Below are positions 53,608-60,032 of a stretch of DNA of 64,000 bases, piece by piece. Position 1 is the stretch's first letter. Each line of letters begins with the position of its first letter. The notes beneath the pieces were generated by a model that was not told the origin of the DNA, made no database searches, and saw nothing but the letters and a program-made list of their open reading frames with translations. Origin of the DNA: Blastochloris tepida (GTDB lineage: Bacteria; Pseudomonadota; Alphaproteobacteria; Rhizobiales; Xanthobacteraceae); assembly GCF_003966715.1 (NCBI RefSeq), contig NZ_AP018907.1, positions 1,662,001 through 1,726,000 of the forward strand. Reading direction: 5' to 3'. Made by a program: the position numbers and the translations under genes.

Positions 53608-53927
53608 CGCGACACCTCCGCGCCGGGGGCGAACGCCAAGAGGTGTTCCATCGCCCGCTTCGCCCGGCCTCCCAGATTGACCAGATGGGCACCGCGCTCT
53701 TCGATCAGATCGGCCAGCAGCTCCTCGGTGGCGTCAGAGCCGCTGCGCCTCGCGCAATCCCAGGTCAGCCGGAACAGCTTGGCGATGGCGGCGAGTTCCC
53801 CTCCGACCTTGTGCGCAATCTCGATGTGTCCCTGCAGGGCATCCAGCGCCTCGCGGTATGCGGCCTCTGAGCACGCGCGCTCGCCGCTGTATCCGGTGTC
53901 GGGGGCAACCTTGTTGGGCCGGATCAT
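53604..53927 (-). CDS. Early-region prophage protein, unknown
   Basis: This 107-residue helical protein includes REALDALQGHIEIAHKVGGE and DLIEERGAHLVNLGGRAKRA. No known domain is seen. ATGA-type overlaps join it to both neighbours. Confidence 0.6.
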   Translation of the reverse strand: MIRPNKVAPDTGYSGERACSEAAYREALDALQGHIEIAHKVGGELAAIAKLFRLTWDCARRSGSDATEELLADLIEERGAHLVNLGGRAKRAMEHLLAFAPGAEVSR

Positions 53928-54238
53928 TGTTTCGTCCCCCCGAAATTCACTGCGGCATCCTTTGCGGCCGAGAATTCTTGCAGGGATTTTGCGAGACGTT
54001 CATAGAGCCGCAGCGTGCAATCGATTTGCTTGAGGGCCAGTTCTTGCTGATCGGCGCCCGTGAAGCTGGAATTGACGTCTCCAATGAGCGCCTTGCTCTG
54101 GAAAAGGAAGTTGCTCACCTCCGCGTAAACCGAGACGCCGAACATGATGGCGAGGTTCGCAACCGCCTCGCGCCGATCCTGCGGCAGTGCAGCGAAATCA
54201 ATGGCGAGTTCCGTGCGGGGGTTGATTGGGTCGGGCAT
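53924..54238 (-). CDS. Early-region prophage protein, unknown
   Basis: This 104-residue helical protein includes LPQDRREAVANLAIMFGVSV and CTLRLYERLAKSLQEF. It follows the MuB-like gene by 15 bp. Function unknown. Confidence 0.6.
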   Translation of the reverse strand: MPDPINPRTELAIDFAALPQDRREAVANLAIMFGVSVYAEVSNFLFQSKALIGDVNSSFTGADQQELALKQIDCTLRLYERLAKSLQEFSAAKDAAVNFGGTKQ

Positions 54239-54253
54239 AGCTGGCCTCTCAGG

Positions 54254-55024
54254 CTACGGGGTGGAGGGAACACGCTTGGACACACCGGGCCGGCGCAAAG
54301 ACACGGCCCGCACAAGTTGTGGAATCTGGTCGATGGCATCGTCGACATGGGACAGGCGGATTGGCTGGCGGGCGCCGGCAATGTCCTGCGCGATCCGCAG
54401 CACCTTCACCACACCGCGGGCATGCCGAACCGCGCCAATGTCGCGCATCTTCATGTAGACGGACTTGTCCTCAACATTGAAGTAGTTCGTAATTCTGTCG
54501 GCATCCTCTGCGCTGATGCCAAGAATGTTCTCTGCCAAATAAAACCGACTTCCAGCTTGCTCCAACGCACTATCAGCTGAATGAACATACTTTAGCATTC
54601 GGTCATTGCCACAGAACATCATAGTAAGCCCTTGACTGTCATTCAGCGTAAGTAGCTGGCGCAACAAGTTGGCCTTTATGTTCTGCGCCTCGTCTAAGAT
54701 CAGCATTTCATCGTCGCTGATGCATATGTCGCGCAGCGTGTCGTCAGCAGAACGGTACCATTGGTGCCCAAGAGCATTCGCAACCGCGGTGATCAGCCCG
54801 CGCGCCGTCTGGCCAAGCGTGCTGCTGACCTCAATGATGGTGACGGCAGGCCGCCACGCGCCAACCATCCCGCGTCGATCGGCGAGTTCCTGCAGCGCGC
54901 GCGTCTTGCCGACGCCGGGCGCGCCCGTGATCAATGCCGGCTTTTGCAGCCGCAGCGCGCGATCTGCCACCGACTCGATGATGCGGTAGACGGACGTCTC
55001 GATGAATGGGATGTCGGAGGTCAT
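54254..55024 (-). CDS. Mu B-like transposition ATPase
   Basis: This 256-residue AAA+ protein has Walker A GAPGVGKT (residues 34-41), Walker B MLILDEAQ near residue 109, a sensor FCGND, and a C-terminal helical part. MuB-type proteins capture target DNA and stimulate the transposase. The start overlaps the stop of the MuA-like gene (ATGA), the standard A-B arrangement. Confidence 0.9.
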   Translation of the reverse strand: MTSDIPFIETSVYRIIESVADRALRLQKPALITGAPGVGKTRALQELADRRGMVGAWRPAVTIIEVSSTLGQTARGLITAVANALGHQWYRSADDTLRDICISDDEMLILDEAQNIKANLLRQLLTLNDSQGLTMMFCGNDRMLKYVHSADSALEQAGSRFYLAENILGISAEDADRITNYFNVEDKSVYMKMRDIGAVRHARGVVKVLRIAQDIAGARQPIRLSHVDDAIDQIPQLVRAVSLRRPGVSKRVPSTP

Positions 55025-57039
55025 GACGCCTCCTTCTGGCGTTCGATTTTCTCACGCTCGATTTGCGCAAGGCGGCGATTGATGGCGGCGTCGCGCTCGC
55101 GCTGGATGCGCCGCAGGGCTTCCTCCGGCGTCTCGGCGAGCGCACGGGCCACGGTCGCCGTGCGGTCGCTGATCGGCAGAACGTCGGCGGGCATCGGCGC
55201 CGGCAGTCCCGCCGCACGCCGGCCGGATTCGACCGCGAGGCCAGCGATATCGATGGGCTCGACCGTCTTCCGCAGGTCGGCGATCAGCTGACGGTCGACC
55301 TTGTCGCGGCGCGCGGCCTCGGCGGCGCCCTCGGGATCAAGGAAGTGGAAGGGCCGATCCTCGCGCGCGGCGCCGATGAAGGTGCCGTCCGGCGCGAACA
55401 CCGCGACCACCTGGATTTCGCCATAGCGCGGGATGGCCACCTCGACCTTCTCGCCGTTGTAGAGGGACAGGCCATCGCAGGTGAACGGACGGCCCTTGAC
55501 GGCGATGCAGCCGCGGTCGGGCGTGCGCGCTTCCCGAACCGTGAACGCTTGCAGAAGCGCCATCGGATCGATGGTGGCGGCCCGCCAGCCCGCCTCCTGG
55601 GCACGGCGGAGCATCTGGTTGGGCGTCAGGCCGCCCAGCCGCCCGCGCTGAGGGTTGGTGTTGTAGTAGGAGACCAGCCCCTCCGCTTTCTGGCAGAAGT
55701 CGGCCCACGTTCCCGGAAACGGCGCGGGCGGACGGCCGACATTGGCCGATTTCTTGCGCAGCCGGTCGCCGCCAATGTGGCCTTCAAGGACGTTGAACAC
55801 CGTCTTTTCGAGAACGGCGAAGATGCCCTCGATAGGCTTGGCCGCAGCGTTGTAGGGCTTGGCCTTGATGATCGGAGAGGATCGGGTGAAATACTCGACT
55901 GGGCCATTGATCACCTTCATCGCATCTTCGATGAAGTCTGCCCAATTGTATTCCGCGCCATTGTCGAGATAGAGGTGCCGCGGCACGCCCCAGGCCGGAT
56001 CGCGCACCATGTCGAGGAAGCTGCGGGCGACGTCCTCATTGCGGACGCCACGGCCCTTTTCAAACAGCAGGAACGTCATCCGAACCCGGCCGGTGGCGAC
56101 GTCCAGCCACGCGATGGCCCGAGGTGTCGCGGTCGACCCGTCCTCACGCCGAACCAGCACGTCGACCGGGTGGACGTCGCCGACCACGACGTCCATCGGC
56201 TGCAGCCCTTCGATGGTGCGCCGGACGCGCCGCTTGCCGTCCTCGAAAGTCTTCCGGTCGGTGTTGAAGACGTGAACCTTGCGTGCCCGCTTCCCGCGCT
56301 CGACGAGGTGCTGCGGGAGTTGGCACAGCCGGGCCAGATCGTCCGGGCCGGGATCGAAGCCCGCCAGCCGGGTCGTGTCCGCCAGCCACTCGCCGGCCAG
56401 ACGCCGCACCATGGACAAGGCGCCACCGTTGCCCCAGAGGTTGCGGATGTGCTGGTCCAGGCGCTCGCGAATGCGAAGCTTCTCGGCATCGTCGAACGGC
56501 ACGGCTCCGTCCCATGCCCTGGTGATGATGGCCTTCTTCGCGCCGGCATCGGCGCGGCGCTTGCGCCCGAGGGCGGCAAGCCCGCCGTCCTCCAGGGCCT
56601 TGATCTTCCGCTGGATCGTGCGCTCGGACAGGGTGATCGGCCGGCCGCGCCAGTCGGTCAGGTCCGACCGAGCCGCCAGCGCCGCGACGGCTGCCGCGCG
56701 CTCGGGCGAGCCCTTCTCATGGCGCAACGCCTCGGCCACGTGGAACGACCACCAGCCCCACGAATCCTTGTCGTGGTGACGCCCCTTTGAAGGGGCTTCA
56801 ACGGGGCTTTGAAGGGCCTTGAATTCGAGTTGGAGGCCAAGCGGCAGGCTGGAGACCAGCACCTCATAGGAGACGCCCGACCGCCCGCCCCGCCCGCGGA
56901 CCTCACGGACCGTGAGGGTGGAACCGCGCCAAACGATGTCTGCCCGTTGGAGAGCAGCACGGGAAACCGCCTTTTCTATCGCTTGCCGGGAGACGCCAGC
57001 AACCTCTGCCAAGGCCGGAAGGCTTATGAAGCCCTTCAT
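55021..57039 (-). CDS. Mu A-like DDE transposase
   Basis: The protein has 672 residues, like MuA. An N-terminal DNA-binding part (residues 1-60, LPALAEVAGVSRQAIEKAVS) is followed by further binding domains, the DDE core with Asp288 (VVVGDVHPVD), Asp359 (LYLDNGAEY) and Glu404 (AKPIEGIF), and a C-terminal helical tail rich in Arg/Glu for MuB contact. All three catalytic residues are present, so the enzyme may be active. It overlaps the Ner-like and MuB-like genes by 4 bp on either side. Confidence 0.93.
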   Translation of the reverse strand: MKGFISLPALAEVAGVSRQAIEKAVSRAALQRADIVWRGSTLTVREVRGRGGRSGVSYEVLVSSLPLGLQLEFKALQSPVEAPSKGRHHDKDSWGWWSFHVAEALRHEKGSPERAAAVAALAARSDLTDWRGRPITLSERTIQRKIKALEDGGLAALGRKRRADAGAKKAIITRAWDGAVPFDDAEKLRIRERLDQHIRNLWGNGGALSMVRRLAGEWLADTTRLAGFDPGPDDLARLCQLPQHLVERGKRARKVHVFNTDRKTFEDGKRRVRRTIEGLQPMDVVVGDVHPVDVLVRREDGSTATPRAIAWLDVATGRVRMTFLLFEKGRGVRNEDVARSFLDMVRDPAWGVPRHLYLDNGAEYNWADFIEDAMKVINGPVEYFTRSSPIIKAKPYNAAAKPIEGIFAVLEKTVFNVLEGHIGGDRLRKKSANVGRPPAPFPGTWADFCQKAEGLVSYYNTNPQRGRLGGLTPNQMLRRAQEAGWRAATIDPMALLQAFTVREARTPDRGCIAVKGRPFTCDGLSLYNGEKVEVAIPRYGEIQVVAVFAPDGTFIGAAREDRPFHFLDPEGAAEAARRDKVDRQLIADLRKTVEPIDIAGLAVESGRRAAGLPAPMPADVLPISDRTATVARALAETPEEALRRIQRERDAAINRRLAQIEREKIERQKEAS

Positions 57040-57272
57040 CTCTCGCCCTCGGCCCCAAGTATCTCGTTCGCAAGCTCTTTCCTGAGCTTCGCAGCCAATT
57101 TGCTATGACGCTCGCCCTTGAGGGCTCTTTCGACCGTTTGCCTGTTCAGGCCACGCGCCTTACAGAGGGCGTTGAGACTTGTGCCTCTGGCAACAAGCGC
57201 GGCTCGCACAGCTCGATACAGCTCCTCAGAGCCATCGATGGTCGCGCCGAATCTGTATTCGATCTGGTGCAT
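57036..57272 (-). CDS. Ner-like / small HTH regulator
   Basis: This 78-residue protein has a helix-turn-helix around ALVARGTSLNALCKARGLNR and QTVERALKG. It is the first gene of the leftward early operon and faces the repressor gene. Ner in Mu turns down early transcription. The start codon lies in the palindrome at 57271-57285. Confidence 0.75.
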   Translation of the reverse strand: MHQIEYRFGATIDGSEELYRAVRAALVARGTSLNALCKARGLNRQTVERALKGERHSKLAAKLRKELANEILGAEGER

Positions 57273-57300
57273 AAGCGACGCTTATACACCTATTTTGGTG
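57271..57300. promoter_or_regulatory. Operator palindromes between early and repressor genes
   Basis: ATAAGCG-A-CGCTTAT (57271-57285) is a perfect dyad that overlaps the Ner-like start codon. CACC-TATTTT-GGTG (57287-57300) is a second dyad just before the repressor start at 57308. The interval is only 35 bp, so promoters and operators must overlap the coding ends. Confidence 0.6.
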
Positions 57301-57307
57301 ACATTCA

Positions 57308-57751
57308 ATGCCTGCGACCGAAAACCCGGACGTGGTTGATACCCTGCGGCGGGTTATGGAGATCCGGAAGGTCAAGATGACCGCCCTCGCGGAGAGAGTC
57401 GGCATCCCATACCGCTCACTCCAGAATTATCTCTATAAGAAAAGTCCCCTTCCTCTAGATGTATTTATGAAGATATGCTCTTCTCTGGACATAACACCGG
57501 AGTGGGTTTTTTCTGGGCGATTTCATGTAGACACCCATGCACTTCGGGACGCGCTCCGAGAGGTTTTCGGTGACCTTCTCGAAGGCTTCTGGTTCGATGA
57601 CAATGTGGAGCTAAAGTTTAATCCCTTACACAAGGCATCGGACATGGCTGAGGGGCCACGAACAGTCGGAACGCTCGCCGTTTTGCTCGCCGGGGCTTAT
57701 GACGTCGCGCGCGAGGCGAGAGCGCTGCGGCCGGAGGATGATGACACCTGA
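57308..57751 (+). CDS. Prophage repressor, Cro/CI-type HTH
   Basis: This 147-residue protein has a helix-turn-helix of the Cro/CI type at about residues 20-50 (VKMTALAERVGIPYRSLQNY, LDVFMKICSSLDITPEWVF). It is divergent from the early operon and takes the place of the Mu c repressor. AT-rich codons near the start differ from the host style. Confidence 0.8.
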   Translation: MPATENPDVVDTLRRVMEIRKVKMTALAERVGIPYRSLQNYLYKKSPLPLDVFMKICSSLDITPEWVFSGRFHVDTHALRDALREVFGDLLEGFWFDDNVELKFNPLHKASDMAEGPRTVGTLAVLLAGAYDVAREARALRPEDDDT

Positions 57752-57765
57752 ACCGCTTTGGCGGG

Positions 57766-57828
57766 TTGGCCAATAGGTTGGCCAATCGTCTCGTTCGGAG
57801 CCGTCATGCGCCCCACTGTTGGCCAATA
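57766..57828 (+). repeat. Three direct copies of TTGGCCAAT
   Basis: TTGGCCAATA at 57766, TTGGCCAATC at 57778 and TTGGCCAATA at 57819. Placed between the repressor gene and the element end, they may be protein-binding sites of the left end. Confidence 0.55.
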
Positions 57829-57869
57829 GTTCCGCAATATCGCGCGTATTTTCAATGCCCTAGCCTGAA

Positions 57870-57889
57870 TTCATCGCTATCTGTCGGCA
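57870..57889 (+). repeat. Internal copy of the terminal motif
   Basis: CATCGCTATCTGTCGGCACA is a further copy of the element-end motif, on the plus strand and so inverted relative to 57959-57981. MuA-type ends normally contain several such sites. Confidence 0.5.
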
Positions 57890-57958
57890 CATTTCCGCCA
57901 CAATTGATGGTTGGCGATTGGGAGCCCATCAATCCATTTAATTTCAATGCGTTAAGGC

Positions 57959-57981
57959 CTGTTCAGCGACAAATAGCGATG
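57959..57981 (-). repeat. Inverted terminal motif of Mu-like element, right
   Basis: On the minus strand it reads CATCGCTATTTGTCG and ends TGAACAG. It matches 47605-47627 at 19 of 23 bases. Another CTATTTGG-like unit lies at 57993-57999. Confidence 0.65.
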
Positions 57982-58061
57982 TTGGCCGGCGCCAAATAGC
58001 GGCGGCGCCTCCACCGCTACCGGTTCCAGGCGCCTTCTTCAGACGGATTTAACACCTTGCG

Positions 58062-58076
58062 GAACACACAATGAAC
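58062..58076 (+). promoter_or_regulatory. LexA (SOS) box of lexA
   Basis: GAAC-ACACAAT-GAAC exactly fits the alphaproteobacterial SOS box GAAC-N7-GAAC. It lies 58 bp upstream of lexA and indicates autoregulation. Confidence 0.88.
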
Positions 58077-58134
58077 GTATAGTGTCCGTTCATGATTTGT
58101 TTCTAGCCCGCGAAGCCCGATCCAAGGACGCGCC

Positions 58135-58830
58135 ATGCTGACCCGCAAACAGTACGAACTGCTCAAATTCATTCACGAGCGGCTCACGGAAAGCGGGGTG
58201 CCGCCGTCCTTCGACGAGATGAAGGATGCGCTCGACCTCAAGTCGAAATCGGGCATCCACCGGCTTATCACCGCGCTGGAGGAGCGCGGCTTCATCCGCC
58301 GCCTGCCCAACCGGGCGCGCGCGCTGGAGGTCGTTCGCCTGCCGGACGCGGTCGGACAGGCGGCCATGCCGCGGCGCGGCTTCGCTCCGGGCGTGATCGA
58401 GGGCGGGCTCGGCAAGGTGCGCCCGGCCTCGGAGGACACCAGCGGCCGCACGGTGCCGATCCCGGTCATGGGCCGAATCGCCGCCGGCACGCCGATCTCG
58501 GCCATCCAGAACCGCAGCCACGTCATCAACATGCCGCCGGACATGCTGCCGGCCGGCGACCATTACGCGCTCGAAGTGCGCGGCGATTCGATGATCGACG
58601 CCGGCATCCTCGAAGGCGATCTGGTGGTGATCAAGAAGTCGGACACCGCAGACAATGGCGACATTGTCGTCGCCTTGATCGACGATGAGGAGGCAACGCT
58701 GAAGCGGCTGCGCCGCAAGGGCGCCTCGATCGCGCTGGAGGCCGCCAACCCCGCCTATGAGACGCGGATCTTCGGGCCGGACCGGGTGCGCATCCAGGGG
58801 CGGCTGGTCGGGCTGTTCCGGCGTTACTGA
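58135..58830 (+). CDS. lexA: LexA repressor
   Basis: This 231-residue protein has an N-terminal winged helix ([40 protein letters not shown]) and a C-terminal S24 peptidase-like domain. The self-cleavage site is Ala117-Gly118 (GRIAAGTPI) and the catalytic pair is Ser152 (GDSMIDAG) and Lys190 (EATLKRL). LexA represses the SOS regulon and is cleaved when RecA is activated. The Mu-like element ends close upstream, outside the SOS box; an IS481-type element begins 10 bp after the stop. Confidence 0.97.
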   Translation: MLTRKQYELLKFIHERLTESGVPPSFDEMKDALDLKSKSGIHRLITALEERGFIRRLPNRARALEVVRLPDAVGQAAMPRRGFAPGVIEGGLGKVRPASEDTSGRTVPIPVMGRIAAGTPISAIQNRSHVINMPPDMLPAGDHYALEVRGDSMIDAGILEGDLVVIKKSDTADNGDIVVALIDDEEATLKRLRRKGASIALEAANPAYETRIFGPDRVRIQGRLVGLFRRY

Positions 58831-58840
58831 GCCGGCTAGA

Positions 58841-59874
58841 TGTGGGCTTTCAGGAGGTTGTCCATTCGGCCCTGGCCGGGAACGCTGATGTCGCCAGACG
58901 TCAGTGATTCGCGGAGGACCGAATGGACACTCACAAGAATGCTCGCCTGACCCCGAAAGGTCGAGAGGTGATGGTGGGCGCCGTGGTGGATGGCGGACTG
59001 ACCAATGCCGAGGCCGCGCGTCGCTACAACACCACGCCGAAGACGGTCGCCAAATGGGTCGGGCGCTTCCGCGCCGAGGGTGTCGATGGTTTGCGCGACC
59101 GCTCCTCCAGGCCGCTTTCATCGCCAGGCCAAACAGCGCCCGCCACGTGCGCTGCGGTCGAGGCGTTGCGCCGCCAGCGCTGCACCGGCAAGCAGATCGC
59201 GGCCGAGCTCGGCCTCTCGCCGGCCACCGTCAGCCGTATCCTGCGGCGGCGCGGCTTGAACAAGCTCAGCGCCCTGGAGCCGGCCGAACCGGTCCGGCGC
59301 TACGAACGCCAGCATCCCGGCGAGATCATTCACATCGACATCAAAAAGCTCGGCCGGTTCAACACGGTGGGCCACCGCATCACCGGCGATCGCAGCGGGC
59401 AAAGCAACAGCCGCGGGGTCGGCTGGGAGTGCCTGCATCTCGCCATCGACGATCATTCGCGGGTCGCCTACTCGGAAATCCTGCCCGACGAAAAGCGCCC
59501 GTCCTGTCTGCGCTTTCTGTTCAATGCACTGCGCTTCTTCAGGGCCCATGGCGTCAAGGTTCAGCGCGTGATGACCGACAACGGCGCCAGCTTCCGCTCC
59601 TTCCGCTATGCCAGGGCGCTGCGCCTACTCGAGATCAAGCACCTGCGCACCAAGCCGTATACGCCCAAGACCAACGGCAAGGCCGAGCGCTTCGTCCAAA
59701 CGAGCTTGCGCGAATGGGCCTACGCCAAAGCTTATCTGCACTCCGATCAGCGCGCCGCAGAGCTGCCGATCTGGCTGCATCGCTACAATTGGCACAGGCC
59801 CCATGGTAGCTTGCAAGCCAAGACACCCATCAGCCGCCTCGGTCTGACCGAGGACAACCTGTTGAGGCTCCACA
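58841..59874 (+). mobile_element. IS481-family insertion sequence with 6-bp target duplication
   Basis: The element is 1034 bp. The ends are inverted: TGTGGGCTTTCAGGAGGTTG at the left and, on the minus strand, TGTGGAGCCTCAACAGGTTG at the right, followed on both sides by TCC (17 of 23 match). The flanks carry GCTAGA at 58835-58840 and 59875-59880, a 6-bp duplication that fits the NCTAGN target reported for Bordetella IS481. The single transposase gene is intact. Confidence 0.93.
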
Positions 59875-59879
59875 GCTAG
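58923..59879 (+). CDS. IS481-family transposase
   Basis: This 318-residue protein has an N-terminal helix-turn-helix pair (LTNAEAARRYNTTPKTVAKW, ATVSRILRRRGL) and an rve DDE core with Asp139 (IIHIDIKK), Asp219 (VMTDNGASF) and Glu255 (NGKAERFVQ). The end, DNLLRLHS, lies in the right inverted repeat. The last serine codon and the TAG stop extend past the IS end into the duplicated target GCTAGA, so the stop is supplied by the target. Confidence 0.95.
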   Translation: MDTHKNARLTPKGREVMVGAVVDGGLTNAEAARRYNTTPKTVAKWVGRFRAEGVDGLRDRSSRPLSSPGQTAPATCAAVEALRRQRCTGKQIAAELGLSPATVSRILRRRGLNKLSALEPAEPVRRYERQHPGEIIHIDIKKLGRFNTVGHRITGDRSGQSNSRGVGWECLHLAIDDHSRVAYSEILPDEKRPSCLRFLFNALRFFRAHGVKVQRVMTDNGASFRSFRYARALRLLEIKHLRTKPYTPKTNGKAERFVQTSLREWAYAKAYLHSDQRAAELPIWLHRYNWHRPHGSLQAKTPISRLGLTEDNLLRLHS

Positions 59880-60002
59880 AGCATTCTCCGCAAAAGTGGG
59901 TACCGGTTTTGCGAAAAACCCGAAGGGCCGCGTCAGCGAAAATGCGATAATCAAAAAGTTTGGAGCGTCCGTTTGATCCAATCAGATCGGCGGTCGCTCT
60001 AA
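59877..60002 (+). repeat. Dispersed repeat family B, copy 3
   Basis: It begins TAGAGCATTCTCCGCAAAAG, has GTGGGTACCGG, AATGCGATAA and GGAGCGTCCG, and ends GCTCTA, the inverse of its start. The first bases are shared with the IS481 target duplication, so the insertion sequence landed at the edge of this repeat. Confidence 0.72.
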
Positions 60003-60032
60003 CGGGTCTCGGCCGACCTGCTGCACGTTCGG

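Larger units (their letters stand above)
47596..58013. mobile_element. Compact Mu-like transposable prophage
   Basis: A coherent block of leftward genes runs from a Ner-like regulator and MuA/MuB transposition proteins through GemA and a Mor-like activator to a tape-measure protein and a protease-capsid ORF; a repressor gene diverges at the right end. A 23-bp motif (CATCGCT..., GAACAG) occurs in inverted orientation near both edges. Candidate TG/CA termini lie at 47596 and 58013 (TGGA-type ends), but the flanking 5-mers (CCCGC, CCGCT) match only with a one-base shift, so the exact limits are tentative. No terminase, portal, tail sheath or lysis gene is present. Confidence 0.8.

Noticed and set aside
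55063..56790. 575-codon plus-strand ORF over the MuA-like gene
   Set aside because: Shadow of the transposase, which has all three catalytic residues.
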